This document shows positions 49,879 through 58,919 of a DNA stretch of 64,000 nt, piece by piece (position 1 is the stretch's first letter; each line of letters opens with the position of its first letter). The position numbers were made by a program, and so were the translations under genes. The stretch is taken from positions 13,324,428-13,388,427 of the forward strand of contig OZ025280.1 of the NCBI GenBank assembly GCA_964019165.1, read 5' to 3'. The notes beneath the pieces were generated by a model that was not told the origin of the DNA, ran no database searches, and was given only the letters and a program-made list of their open reading frames with translations. The stretch comes from Mastigias papua (taxonomy: Eukaryota > Cnidaria > Scyphozoa > Rhizostomeae > Mastigiidae).

Positions 49879-49933
49879 ACAATGTGCTATGTGTTGCTGT
49901 TGCTTCCTAGTGTAGTCTAAATGTATCCACGGT

Positions 49934-50944
49934 TATGGCGTTGAAAACATTGAGTTAAAATGGATCGAAGATTATCTCTCAAACCGATCGCAAATAGTCA
50001 GCTTTGAAGGGGAAAAGTCAAGAGAAGAAAAGATTATGTTCGGAGTGCCACAGGGGTCGATTTTAGGCCCCCTGTTATTTCTGATTCATGTCAACGATCT
50101 TCATCAGCAGATCCAAAAGTCAAATCTCATAATGTATGCAGATGACACTGTACTTCTGTTTTCGGATAAAAGTGAAGCCGAGATAGAAAAATCTATAAAT
50201 CATGATGCAAAAATGTTACACAATTGGTTGTGCAGTAATGGTTTGATCTTGAACCCTAAACAAGGTAAAACCGAGTTTATGATGTTTGGAACAGCGGCGA
50301 AAAGAAGCAAGATAACACATCAAACAAAAATAACTATTGATTCTAAAGACATCAGTAATACCAACAGATATAAGTACCTCGGAATACATCTAGATCCGTC
50401 CCTAACTCTGAACGATCACATCCAAAAAATCTGTAAGAAATCTTCAAGCAGACTAGGTCTCCTTCGCCGAATTAGGCCAATACTCACCACCCATGCCGCT
50501 GTTGATTTGTACAAAGCCATGGTACAGCCAGTTATGACTTATTGCAGCATTGTGTTCGCGACATTGTCAGAGACAAATGAAACGAGGTTCAGGAAGATTG
50601 AGAAGAGAGCACTTAAGAGCATTTTTGGAGAGCAACATAAAAAGCATCGTGTATGGCGATCATTTGCATCGATAAGATCAATTCAATGTGCAGATTTCGT
50701 TTTAAAATGTTTAAATGGAACAGCTCCTGAAGTCTTCCACAACTATTTTATGAAACTTGAACACGGAAAAGCAACGAGACGTAATGGTACGGACTTGCGG
50801 ATGCCGAAAGTTAGAACCGAAAGTGGAAAAAGAGGGGTATATTACAGTGGAACAAAGATCTTTAACGACTTGCCACTTTATCTGAAAACTGAGAAGTATT
50901 ACATTCATTTCAAGAAAGCTTTGAAGGAACATTTTATAGATTAG
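49934..50944 (+). pseudogene. LINE reverse transcriptase, 5' truncated but open
   Basis: The frame is open from the insertion point to the natural stop at 50944. It contains FGVPQGSILGPLLFLIHVND, the catalytic MYADDTVLLFSD, GLILNPKQGKTEFM, YKYLGIHLDPSL and a C-terminal tail. The endonuclease and first RT blocks were never copied, as is usual for LINE insertions. No stops have built up, so it is probably fairly young. Confidence 0.88.
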
Positions 50945-51164
50945 CTTATGTATTTTGTCATGGACAAATTTTGCTGAATATGACATTAACCTTTTAAGAT
51001 TAATTTTAAACATTTTTATATGATTTTGTATCTTCTTCCTTATGTATGGCAATTTTCTTTAACTTTTTTAATTTTAATTCTATACAGGGCTTCTCTTGAT
51101 AGCAGCTATATTTATAGCTGATTGAATTACCCTGTGAAAATATGGTATTATTATTATGTCTACG
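49934..51164 (+). mobile_element. 5'-truncated CR1/L2-type LINE with 15-bp target duplication
   Basis: Flanked by AAATGTATCCACGGT (49919-49933) and AAATATATCCACGGT (51165-51179), one mismatch. The 3' end has an ACCCTGTGAAAATA block and a short ATT tail, as in L2/CR1-like elements. It inserted 40 bp past the Rep stop. Confidence 0.88.
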
Positions 51165-51172
51165 AAATATAT

Positions 51173-51566
51173 CCACGGTCTACGGTAGGAAAAGTACAGA
51201 AAACATCCGTCTTTTTCACTATTATGATTTAGTGACAGAATTGCTAAGCGTGCACTGATGTAGGTAACATAAGAAATGAACTATTTCGGGCCAAACTTTC
51301 AGCAATCTGACGATAGAGCCGAAAACCTCATGGTCTACGGCACATTTGAATATGAAGTACATCATCAGATATATCATTCTTGAAAAAAGCGTAGACCGTG
51401 GCTTTCCTCCTGAAATACGTACCTTCTGATGCATTTTAAGCCGCCAAAATTCACAGCAAGATACTGTATCGTCATGCACATCCATATGGTAGTTTTGGAG
51501 AAGATTAACACAAAACGTAATCTTTTATTAGAGTAAACATTCTCATTTAGCCACCGTAGACCGTTG
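51173..51566. repeat. four short repeated boxes (GGTCTACGG) downstream of Rep
   Basis: CCACGGTCTACGGT at 51173-51186, CATGGTCTACGGCAC at 51329-51343, and inverted forms GCGTAGACCGTGGC at 51389-51402 and ACCGTAGACCGTTG at 51553-51566. Two point each way. They lie 3' of the Rep gene once the LINE is removed. They might be iterons, or part of a short minus-strand reading frame. Confidence 0.5.
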
Positions 51567-51780
51567 CAGAAATCGATAGTCATCACGCCCCTGTCATCAT
51601 TACCATGCATGGATAAATATAAGGTGGCCATTTAACCTCGTAGCGATTATTACATCTGTAGATGGATGAATTGAATAGGTGCAGTGGTATAGATCTATTT
51701 ACACTCAATAACGTTCTGCTAAGAGTAACAGATGTTCGCTCAATAAATATAAATTTTTGTCTTCACTCATTGATTATATA

Positions 51781-53246
51781 CTGACAGTTACAAAAATAAA
51801 ATGGCATAACTACAATTATCAATAGTTTATACGATAACCCTTATTGCGTGACAGTATTTTTAGCCTATTAGGTAGCGAGGTAATTGTTCTATCAATGGTA
51901 AATACATCACAGTTTTTCAAGTGTTTAATGACTCTCTCTTTAAACTGAAGAAACGACTCTTTTGAAATCTTCTGTTCCATGGCCTCCTTTTTCAATGCCA
52001 ATTTTACGATGTGAAACACATTTTCGATGGGATTAATGTCTGGTGATCTAGGTGGAATACTAAGAAACTGTAAGCCGCATTCGTCTACAGCATCAAGTGC
52101 GACTTTACTTGTTTGGCAAGGATCGTTGTCCATTACAAAGATCAACTCCTCTCTTCCTTTCATCTCTGCCAATTCTAGTAGCTTACTATGCAGCGTGTTT
52201 TGTACAAATTTTGCAAAATAATGTCTCTGCATTTTTGCGTACTCTTCAACTAAAACAACACCACTTCCACTGCTTATCCCAACTAGAAAATGGATTCTTC
52301 TGCCTCCAGCCAGATTTTTTGTTCCCTTCGCAGTCACCCGAAGTCCTTCATTTTTTCTTCTATACACCTTCCCTTGCGCTGACACAGCTTCTCTGTATGG
52401 GTTACTTTTGTAAACAAATGAAACACCATCCAAATACAGCAAGACTTTCTCACTCCAAAATCCGGTATGATATCTTTTCAATGCATCTCTCGCAAATTTC
52501 ACGCGTTTTTTCCTGTCCTCTACAGACAAGATGCCCTTTCTTATTGCCGTTAATCTATAATACTTCGCTTCGTTCAAGGCACGAATTAAAGTCCTGCGGC
52601 TAACGTGGGTCATTCCCGCTTCTCTACCAACCTCCAGCACTGTCACATTCGGGTTTTCCTCTCTCATTGCCAAAAACTTTCGTAGAAATCGGCTCCTATC
52701 TCTGTCCGTAAAGATGCGTGGTCTGCCGGTTTTTAGTTTCTTGATGGTATTTTCGCCTTTATCCTTTGCCAGTATGCCCTCTCTGCATATTCTCAGGACA
52801 GATGATGCGGAAACTTGGCAACGCCGGCTTATTTGTCTTAACGATAGTCCTCCCTCCATTCTCAATAAATAGATATACGCTCTTGTCTTCTCGGCTATTT
52901 TCCTTTTGAATACCATACTTCTTGATGAACAGTGCAGTTGAACCACTATAGAGGTACCTTTACATTTCAAACTATACAGATATATATACAGAATTGAGAA
53001 CAATGGGGGATCGACAGGCACATGATAACATAATTTCATTGTCGTTCAGCACCAGCAGTTGGCGCCAAAAGTTTGCCCGTACATTTTGGACGCCAAGAAT
53101 AGCTGTCGTTTATATCACGTGGTTTTCCATCCTTACTTTTTTGCTTGAAAGTGTTACAGATATAGCCGCGCAGTTATGCTGCAAGACATTCTTAAGCCGC
53201 TAGCCTTACTAGAAATATATAAATATGTTTTTGCTACAGGTTTCAG
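51781..53246 (-). mobile_element. Tc1/mariner transposon
   Basis: Ends read inward begin CTGACAGTTACAAAAA (left) and CTGAAACCTGTAGCAAAA (right), imperfect inverted repeats, with TA outside both (51779-51780, 53247-53248). It carries one open transposase. The repeats are only partly alike, so exact ends are moderately sure. Confidence 0.65.
51819..52916 (-). CDS. Tc1-like transposase (DD34E)
   Basis: 365 residues from the ATG at 52916; the frame is open further upstream, but that part is not conserved-looking. The N-terminus has two helix-turn-helix parts (GGLSLRQISRRCQVSASSV, then a TGRPRIFTDRDR linker). The catalytic domain shows LLYLDGVSFVYKSNP (first D), FVMDNDPCQTS (second D) and SPDINPIENVF (E); 34 residues separate the second D from the E, the Tc1 spacing. 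No stops. The protein cuts at the inverted repeats and inserts at TA. Confidence 0.92.
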   Translation of the reverse strand: MVFKRKIAEKTRAYIYLLRMEGGLSLRQISRRCQVSASSVLRICREGILAKDKGENTIKKLKTGRPRIFTDRDRSRFLRKFLAMREENPNVTVLEVGREAGMTHVSRRTLIRALNEAKYYRLTAIRKGILSVEDRKKRVKFARDALKRYHTGFWSEKVLLYLDGVSFVYKSNPYREAVSAQGKVYRRKNEGLRVTAKGTKNLAGGRRIHFLVGISSGSGVVLVEEYAKMQRHYFAKFVQNTLHSKLLELAEMKGREELIFVMDNDPCQTSKVALDAVDECGLQFLSIPPRSPDINPIENVFHIVKLALKKEAMEQKISKESFLQFKERVIKHLKNCDVFTIDRTITSLPNRLKILSRNKGYRINY

Positions 53247-53805
53247 TATAAACAGTTACCTGGTATTGCATGAAATGACATGAGTACTACGCGCTCCATG
53301 CACAAAAAGTTACACTCCCTTATCCTATTTGACATATACTATAGAATACTTTTATTGTTATAAATATTTTATTATATTTAAAATAATTCGACATGTGCTG
53401 TGTTACAAACAACTTCATTATTTGCGTCATAGGGTTGAAGTTAAGAGGATAAGAATTATACAGCCTCGGCCTCATTGACATTTGATGTTTACATAAATAC
53501 CCCAGTTCCATGGGAAACCGAAGTTATAAGGGAAACCCGCCGCCCCCCCCCCATTGTTTCTGCATGGAAATAGGCTATTTATCTACACAACCAATAACTT
53601 ATAAGTACCTTCCAGTGTGTTCAGACATGAAAGCACCAGTTATTTATAGACAGATAATATAAAATATTAGATTTGAGCCAAGTATGACATCACCAACTCG
53701 TTATAAAGCTTTCATTTTGGTTCCATTGAATTTGCGACCCCCAATTACCCTAGGATAGCCAACTTTGATATGTAAATATCAGTCACTTTTAAAGAAACGA
53801 AAAAG
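53247..53805. other. no gene recognised
   Basis: AT-rich, with a C-run near 53540. Nothing with a motif. Confidence 0.4.
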
Positions 53806-54083
53806 ACAATGGCCGCCAAAACTCTTGGAACACCTTGCTTCTTATCTCTATACACTATCTCCCCTCCCCCCTGTACAATGTTGTGATATGGCTAGGAAAC
53901 GAAGAAAAATTTAGATCTAACTTCACCAAGTGCACCGCACATCCAGGGACATATTCGTCGTTCTTCTCAACATTGTTTCAGGGGGGAGGGGGGCTGTTTA
54001 CGTGAAATACGACAATGAGGCGGTAAATATCTATTTCTAGGCAATTCCACGCTACTGTTCCAACTACTTTTGGCGGCCATTGT
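53806..54083. repeat. 279-bp inverted-repeat element, copy 2
   Basis: Perfect 16-bp inverted ends (ACAATGGCCGCCAAAA). Same internal orientation as copy 1 at 47078; only a handful of differences. Ends about 90 bp before the YqaJ stop. Confidence 0.85.
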
Positions 54084-54174
54084 AGTTAGGTGTTAGGGTA
54101 TTAATGTAGCACCTTTTGCTCCATTGTCAAGGTTTTATGCTAGTCCTCCAGCCTTTAAGTCTGTAAAATAAGTC

Positions 54175-56456
54175 CTATTCTTGTGTGGCTTCATGAAAAG
54201 CTTTTTGGCATTTGCCACTGCAAAACCACAATTTCTTTCATGGTTTTGACTTGATCCCAAAACAGCTATAATGGAACCATTTGAATGTGCATGTGTTGTT
54301 ATCACATCCAACCATGGGTTCATCTCTTGATTCCTGACATTTGCAGAATGTCTCTTCAAGTGGCTCTTCAACTTCACCTCCACGGCACAATTGTGGAACA
54401 ACATTCTGCTTCCAAAAGGTGCATAACTGAGGAACACTTTTTGTTATGAAATCCTCATCTCTTCCTACAAGGGATATGATGCAATCCCTTGGTGTCCAAG
54501 TTATAAAGTGGCATTTCTTTAATTGTGTTACGTACAACTGAAGCTGCACTTGGGTGAACTACTTGTGAGACTTCTTTAGCTCCCCAGATTCATCAAGATG
54601 GCTGGATCTTTCTGTCAGCATATCACTGAGAGTGCTTTTTTCATTTGCCCATTTGAATGGGCATTTAACCTCAAGTACACACTTTTCACAACACTCACAG
54701 ACTAAGTATGCATCTGGGGAGGCACCAAGCCAAGGGTTCTCTTTGCAAAGCAAAAGTCCAGCAGACAGTATAGCAGGGTTGGAGTGATTGAACTCTATTC
54801 CCTTAGAAAATACTATTGTGCCAGATGGGATACATAGCCCTTCATCTGTTATGCCTGATAGGCACCTCTTATACATTGCAATGGCATCGTTTTCATGATG
54901 TCTCCCCCATTTCATAGCTGGTATGTCAAGATCATTTGCAATTGGACTGTATATAGATTTCAGTAGGCTTTGAAATGGTGATTTGTTATTGGTATGTAGC
55001 ACTAAATGAGCCTTTGATGCTGTAATTCGTCCAATGCGCTGTTCATGCCACAGAATACTATCTGCTTGCTTCATAGTTGCTTCTTCCAGATGTTTTATTT
55101 GTTCATTAGTATATATCATATTTTCCAGTATATTTTCTATATTTATGTCTTTGATATCAAACAGCAAACTCTTCAAAGGTTGAGGATACCCCACATAGTT
55201 CTCCACAGGTTTTTCACAGAAGAAATTTTCTGCAAAGGCATCAAATGTACAACGGCAAATGGCTTTATTGTTTGATCTATGTATCATATCTAGGAAAGTA
55301 TTCTTCTCTGTTGCCGTTGCCTCTACTTGAGGAGCCTTAATACTTTTCATCTTGACTTTGTCTTTGGCAGCTTGAGAGTAGAACTTGATAGTTTTTAGCA
55401 TGTCTGGTTCAACTTTCTTGACATAGTAGTCATTCCATTTGCATGGCTCACTTGTGCATGCAACTGTTGTATGTCCAAGATGAACAGGAGCCTCTACCTT
55501 GAAGAGGATTGCAGCAACATGAGAACATGACTCCCCCAGCCTGGAAGAAAATGTACAATATATCTTTGAAAATGTACTTTGAATTACATAGCTTAGAGGA
55601 CCATCATTTAGAATATTGAGATGAATGATAATATAATGTAAACTTCAATGCCATGTGACATGCAGCTGTAGATGTTGAGTAGTAATGTAATCTACAGGTA
55701 GCTACTTTTATAAAGATTTGACTCTTACTTTATAGTAGGCTTACTCTACACAGGGAAAGGTACACTGGGACATTGATATTCCATACTTACCCTGCTTTAC
55801 AAGTACAATGGGTGGTAGTAACAGTTCCATCATGTTTCAAAGCAATCCAGGCAGAATGGTTCTCTTCTGTCACTCTCCAAGATGGCGTGACATTTGCGCG
55901 TAAAATGACTTGGTCTGATTTTTCTGGTGTACGAATAAAAACCGTTTGCACCCAACCAGATGTAAAATAAGTATGGGCCTCAAGGGACTTGTAATTTTTC
56001 ATGCTTTCTTTCGTAAAATGCACTCCTGTGATGAATGACAGAGAAAATGAATGAAAACAAGCCTGCATCACTTGTTTACTAATTGAGTCAGGACATGGAC
56101 GTTCAATTCTAGAATGTTGTTTGTCGTTGTTCTAACGTTCAAATCGATAGTGGATTTGCAATTAATTTAGCTGTACATCATTTAAATTAGTTGAACGTCT
56201 AATTTCAAAATGTCAAAAAATCTAGAAATCCCTTACCTGGCGAAAAAATCAAGTAGTTGCAAGTGTCCGGATATGCGAGATTAGGCCACAACCATGGGTG
56301 ATTTCTCCAACAACTTGCCGCCAAACGAAACGAACATTCCCTCACTCCAATAAGTCGAAGCTTAGTTTCATATCTGGCGCGATCTTGGCCATTGAGTGAA
56401 TCTACGTAATCATATGACATATTTACGTGAACTTTTAACAACTCTCCTATGGGCAA
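54175..56456 (-). pseudogene. ISL2EU accessory protein: SWIM finger, YqaJ nuclease, PHD finger
   Basis: Three exons in phase: 56237-56456 (ATG MPIGELLKVHVNMSYDYVD), 55791-56025, and 54175-55540, 606 codons in all. The SWIM finger spans the second intron (HCTCKAG joined to GESCSHVAAILF). The YqaJ exonuclease follows: WHEQRIGRITASKAH, MKWGRHHENDAIAMY, ASPDAYLVCE and VLEVKCPFKW with the metal-binding D, E and K. A C-terminal PHD-type finger has FCKCQESRDEPMVGCD and WFHYSCFGI. Stops at 54556-54558 (TAG) and 54238-54240 (TGA) interrupt it. The gene converges on the transposase gene, as expected for one two-gene element. Its role in transposition is not known. Confidence 0.85.
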
Positions 56457-56541
56457 TTATCTTCCCCTTCTGGTTTGTTTTCCACTTTGCGCGAGAGCGA
56501 GACTTCGTTGCTAAGCGTGATGACGTAGTTCTGAAGTAACC

Positions 56542-57118
56542 TAGGAGGATGGAAGAGCTGTTACTCAAACAACACCAGCATACATTAGCTCCGATGCTTC
56601 CTCAACCTGAGCTACCAACTGATAAACATGATTTATATACTGGACGACGATGGCGCCAGGTACACTACTTGGCAGACGTGTTTTGGTGCCGATGGGTGAG
56701 GGAGTACCTTCCCACTCTACAACAGTGACAACGTTGGAACAGAAGTAGACGCAATTTGTCTGTGAATGATATTGTGCTTGTAGCAGACGAATCTACTCCT
56801 CATAATCTGTGGCCGCTGGGCTGTATCTTAGAGGTGATAAAGAGCAATCATGATGGATTAGTGCGGTCAGTCAAATAAAAGACAAGGACATCTGTGCTGA
56901 AAAGACCTATTGACAAGCTTGTCTTTCTGGAAGGTGACGACTGCAATGCTGAGGAGCCCACTGCAGAAACAGATAAGTAAACTTTATGGATTGTGTTTTC
57001 AACACAAAATTTCTAAACACTATTTTATTCTTTGCATTTATTCACGTTTTGTTATCAACAATACGATTATACTTGATTATCTAATTTGTAACTGTAAAGG
57101 CTCTAAGTATCGTCTTTA
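56542..57118 (+). pseudogene. BEL/Pao Pol C-terminal domain (DUF5641)
   Basis: Conserved end of BEL polyproteins: [20 protein letters not shown], a stop, LSVNDIVLVADE, NLWPLGCILEV, KRPIDKLVFLEGDD. At least two stops are seen. It is the missing right half of the BEL copy begun at 39.9 kb. Confidence 0.8.
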
Positions 57119-57129
57119 AGGGGCCAGTA

Positions 57130-57775
57130 TGTTAGCTTAAATCGCAAACAATAGCAGCCGTTATTACCCTCTAGCCTATCACCTATACACCCCCTATAGA
57201 GAGCACGCGTTTAGGGTTTTCGATGCTATGGACAGAGTTAGGACAGGAGAAGTATGATTGATCTATCGTCTAGCAAATATCGGCTATCAATCTACCAGCG
57301 ACTTAAGACACTCCAAGAATCTACTCTACTCTATGCAAGCAAGCCAGGAGACCAAAGTAAGATATATACCTTTACGAATTGTATAAGCTATTGTAGTAAT
57401 TATTTGTTGTGTTAGTGTAGGCTGTATGATTTCGTAATGTACCTAAGTATATTTAGTTTTAGCTTTACTGTATCATTTGATTTTAGTTCAAACGAACAGA
57501 ATTCAATAAACCCAACACAATTCGATACAGGTCAATGCAAATAAACACAACCCCAATACCGACCAACATTAGAACTATATCTATTAAAGTCCCATCAAGG
57601 CAAGAGATCAATTATATGCAATTTATGCCATTAGCATCACATCAATTTACAATAAGTTCACTATTCGCTTGATTTACTTTGATTGCTAGTTTTAAATTTA
57701 TCTACTGAACCCTTTTTGAAACAATTGAACGATTGTTGCGTTTGAATGTGAGTTTGCTTGTGTACGAAGACTACA
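57130..57775 (+). repeat. BEL/Pao 3' LTR, 646 bp
   Basis: Begins TGTTAGC after the purine tract AAGGGGCCAG and ends CTACA, a TG...CA form. Pairs with 39917-40465. Confidence 0.85.
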
Positions 57776-58305
57776 AACTATGAGCCCCTATATGTATGGT
57801 ATGTCTCTTCTCGAAAACTATGAGAGATTTCTTCAAAATTTCTTTACAGTTTACTAGAAAACAGTCAGTTACCTAGAAGGTTCCTGTGAAATGGATAAGG
57901 AGATGATAGTTGTGTGTTTCTCATGTGTACACTGGCCATGTATAGTGGTATTTAGATATCCCCCATAAGATTGCATTTGTTGATTTTTGGGCTAGATTTG
58001 TAATGGTGTTGTGATCCATCAAATGGCCACCCGTAGCACCCCTATTTGTATGACAGCCGCTATTTGTATGTTGTGTTGGAGAGTTCCTAATTGTATGGTC
58101 ATACTTCAAAGACGTTTGAAGGAGTTTTGGTGAGAATAACAAACTGGTAGTCATCCAACTCCTTCCCTCCTTCACTCCCAACTCCATTCTGGTAAGTATC
58201 GTGTAATTTACTATTCTGTTTTGTCATCAGCCAATGTCGTTACATACTTGTATGAGATTTTAGAGCAAGCATTGTATCACAACTCCAAATAACAAAGAAA
58301 GGGGA
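57776..58305. other. no gene recognised
   Basis: Short shadow frames only; a TTTGTATG word recurs near 58040-58100. Confidence 0.4.
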
Positions 58306-58306
58306 A

Positions 58307-58600
58307 TCACATGAAAACCAATTTGGAGGATAGATTTGACATAAAGTAGTCTTGAATATCATAGAGAGCATCTAATAGTGTTTTTCCAAAGGGAAAAGTT
58401 TGTTCTGCTGGCTTGTTATAAAATGCCTGAAAAGTCTTTTCACTTGACCATCCCACTGCCTTTATGATATGTTGGACATTCACATACATTTGTGCAAGGT
58501 GTGAGGATGATGCTGATCTAATGCTAAGTACCTTAAACGTGACTGTATTGGCACCTGCAGAAAACAACTGTTGCTGTATCCATCTAGAGATGGCAGATGT
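58307..58600 (-). pseudogene. tyrosine recombinase C-terminal fragment (DIRS/Ngaro-type)
   Basis: The minus strand reads STSAISRWIQQQLFSAG, then LSIRSASSSHLAQ, IIKAVGWSSEKTFQAFYNK. This matches the C-terminal part of YR-retroelement recombinases: the R of the H-x-x-R box, the GWSS block and the final Y in AFYNKP are present. The expected H of that box is L, so activity is unlikely. Same orientation as the RT at 63.4-64 kb. Confidence 0.65.
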
Positions 58601-58772
58601 TGAATTAAACCCCGGTCCAAAAAATCAACAGAAGAGTACTAAATCCATAAAGACTGATGAAACTCCGGATTTTCCCAAGGTTCTCCTCCGTCTTGATAAG
58701 AAACTTGAAAGCAGTCAAGAGAGCATTCTTGAGAATCTAGGTTGGAATCTAAGTTGGATCTATTTTGGTTAA
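58590..58772 (+). pseudogene. fragment with 2A-like DVELNPGP and coiled-coil
   Basis: Codons at 58596-58619 spell DVELNPGP, the core of 2A ribosome-skipping peptides; the residue before it is A rather than G. A lysine-rich helical stretch follows (LLRLDKKLESSQESI), as in ORF1 of some LINEs. The first bases overlap the end of the antisense recombinase fragment, so the border is near 58595. Confidence 0.5.
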
Positions 58773-58919
58773 ATTCGTAAGCCACAAATCCAAGGAACTT
58801 GTTATGAGGTGTAAAAAGAAGGTGATGCATATAAAAATACATGAAGACTTGGCTCCTGGTATTGAACATACTTTTAATGAGGTAAGTTGGAATAGGAGAT
58901 TTCTTAAAGTCGAGAGCAT

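Larger units (their letters stand above)
41461..56541. mobile_element. ISL2EU-type element (THAP/DDE4 transposase plus YqaJ gene), swollen to ~15 kb by insertions
   Basis: Ends are inverted (GGTCACTTCGGAAC at 41461, GGTTACTTCAGAAC read inward from 56541; shared CTTAGCAAC and GGGGAAG follow on both sides) and TA flanks both (41459-41460, 56542-56543). Outside the left end is BEL Gag, outside the right end BEL pol. Inside are a THAP plus DDE_Tnp_4 transposase on the plus strand and a SWIM/YqaJ/PHD gene on the minus strand, the two-gene set known for ISL2EU. Without the insertions the element would be about 4.4 kb. Confidence 0.75.

Noticed and set aside
51187..51780. CRESS-type origin with nonanucleotide stem-loop
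   Set aside because: No TAGTATTAC-like loop in a stem was found, only the GGTCTACGG boxes.
53015..53210. Plus-strand frame over the Tc1 5' flank as a gene
   Set aside because: No motif, and it overlaps the transposon end.
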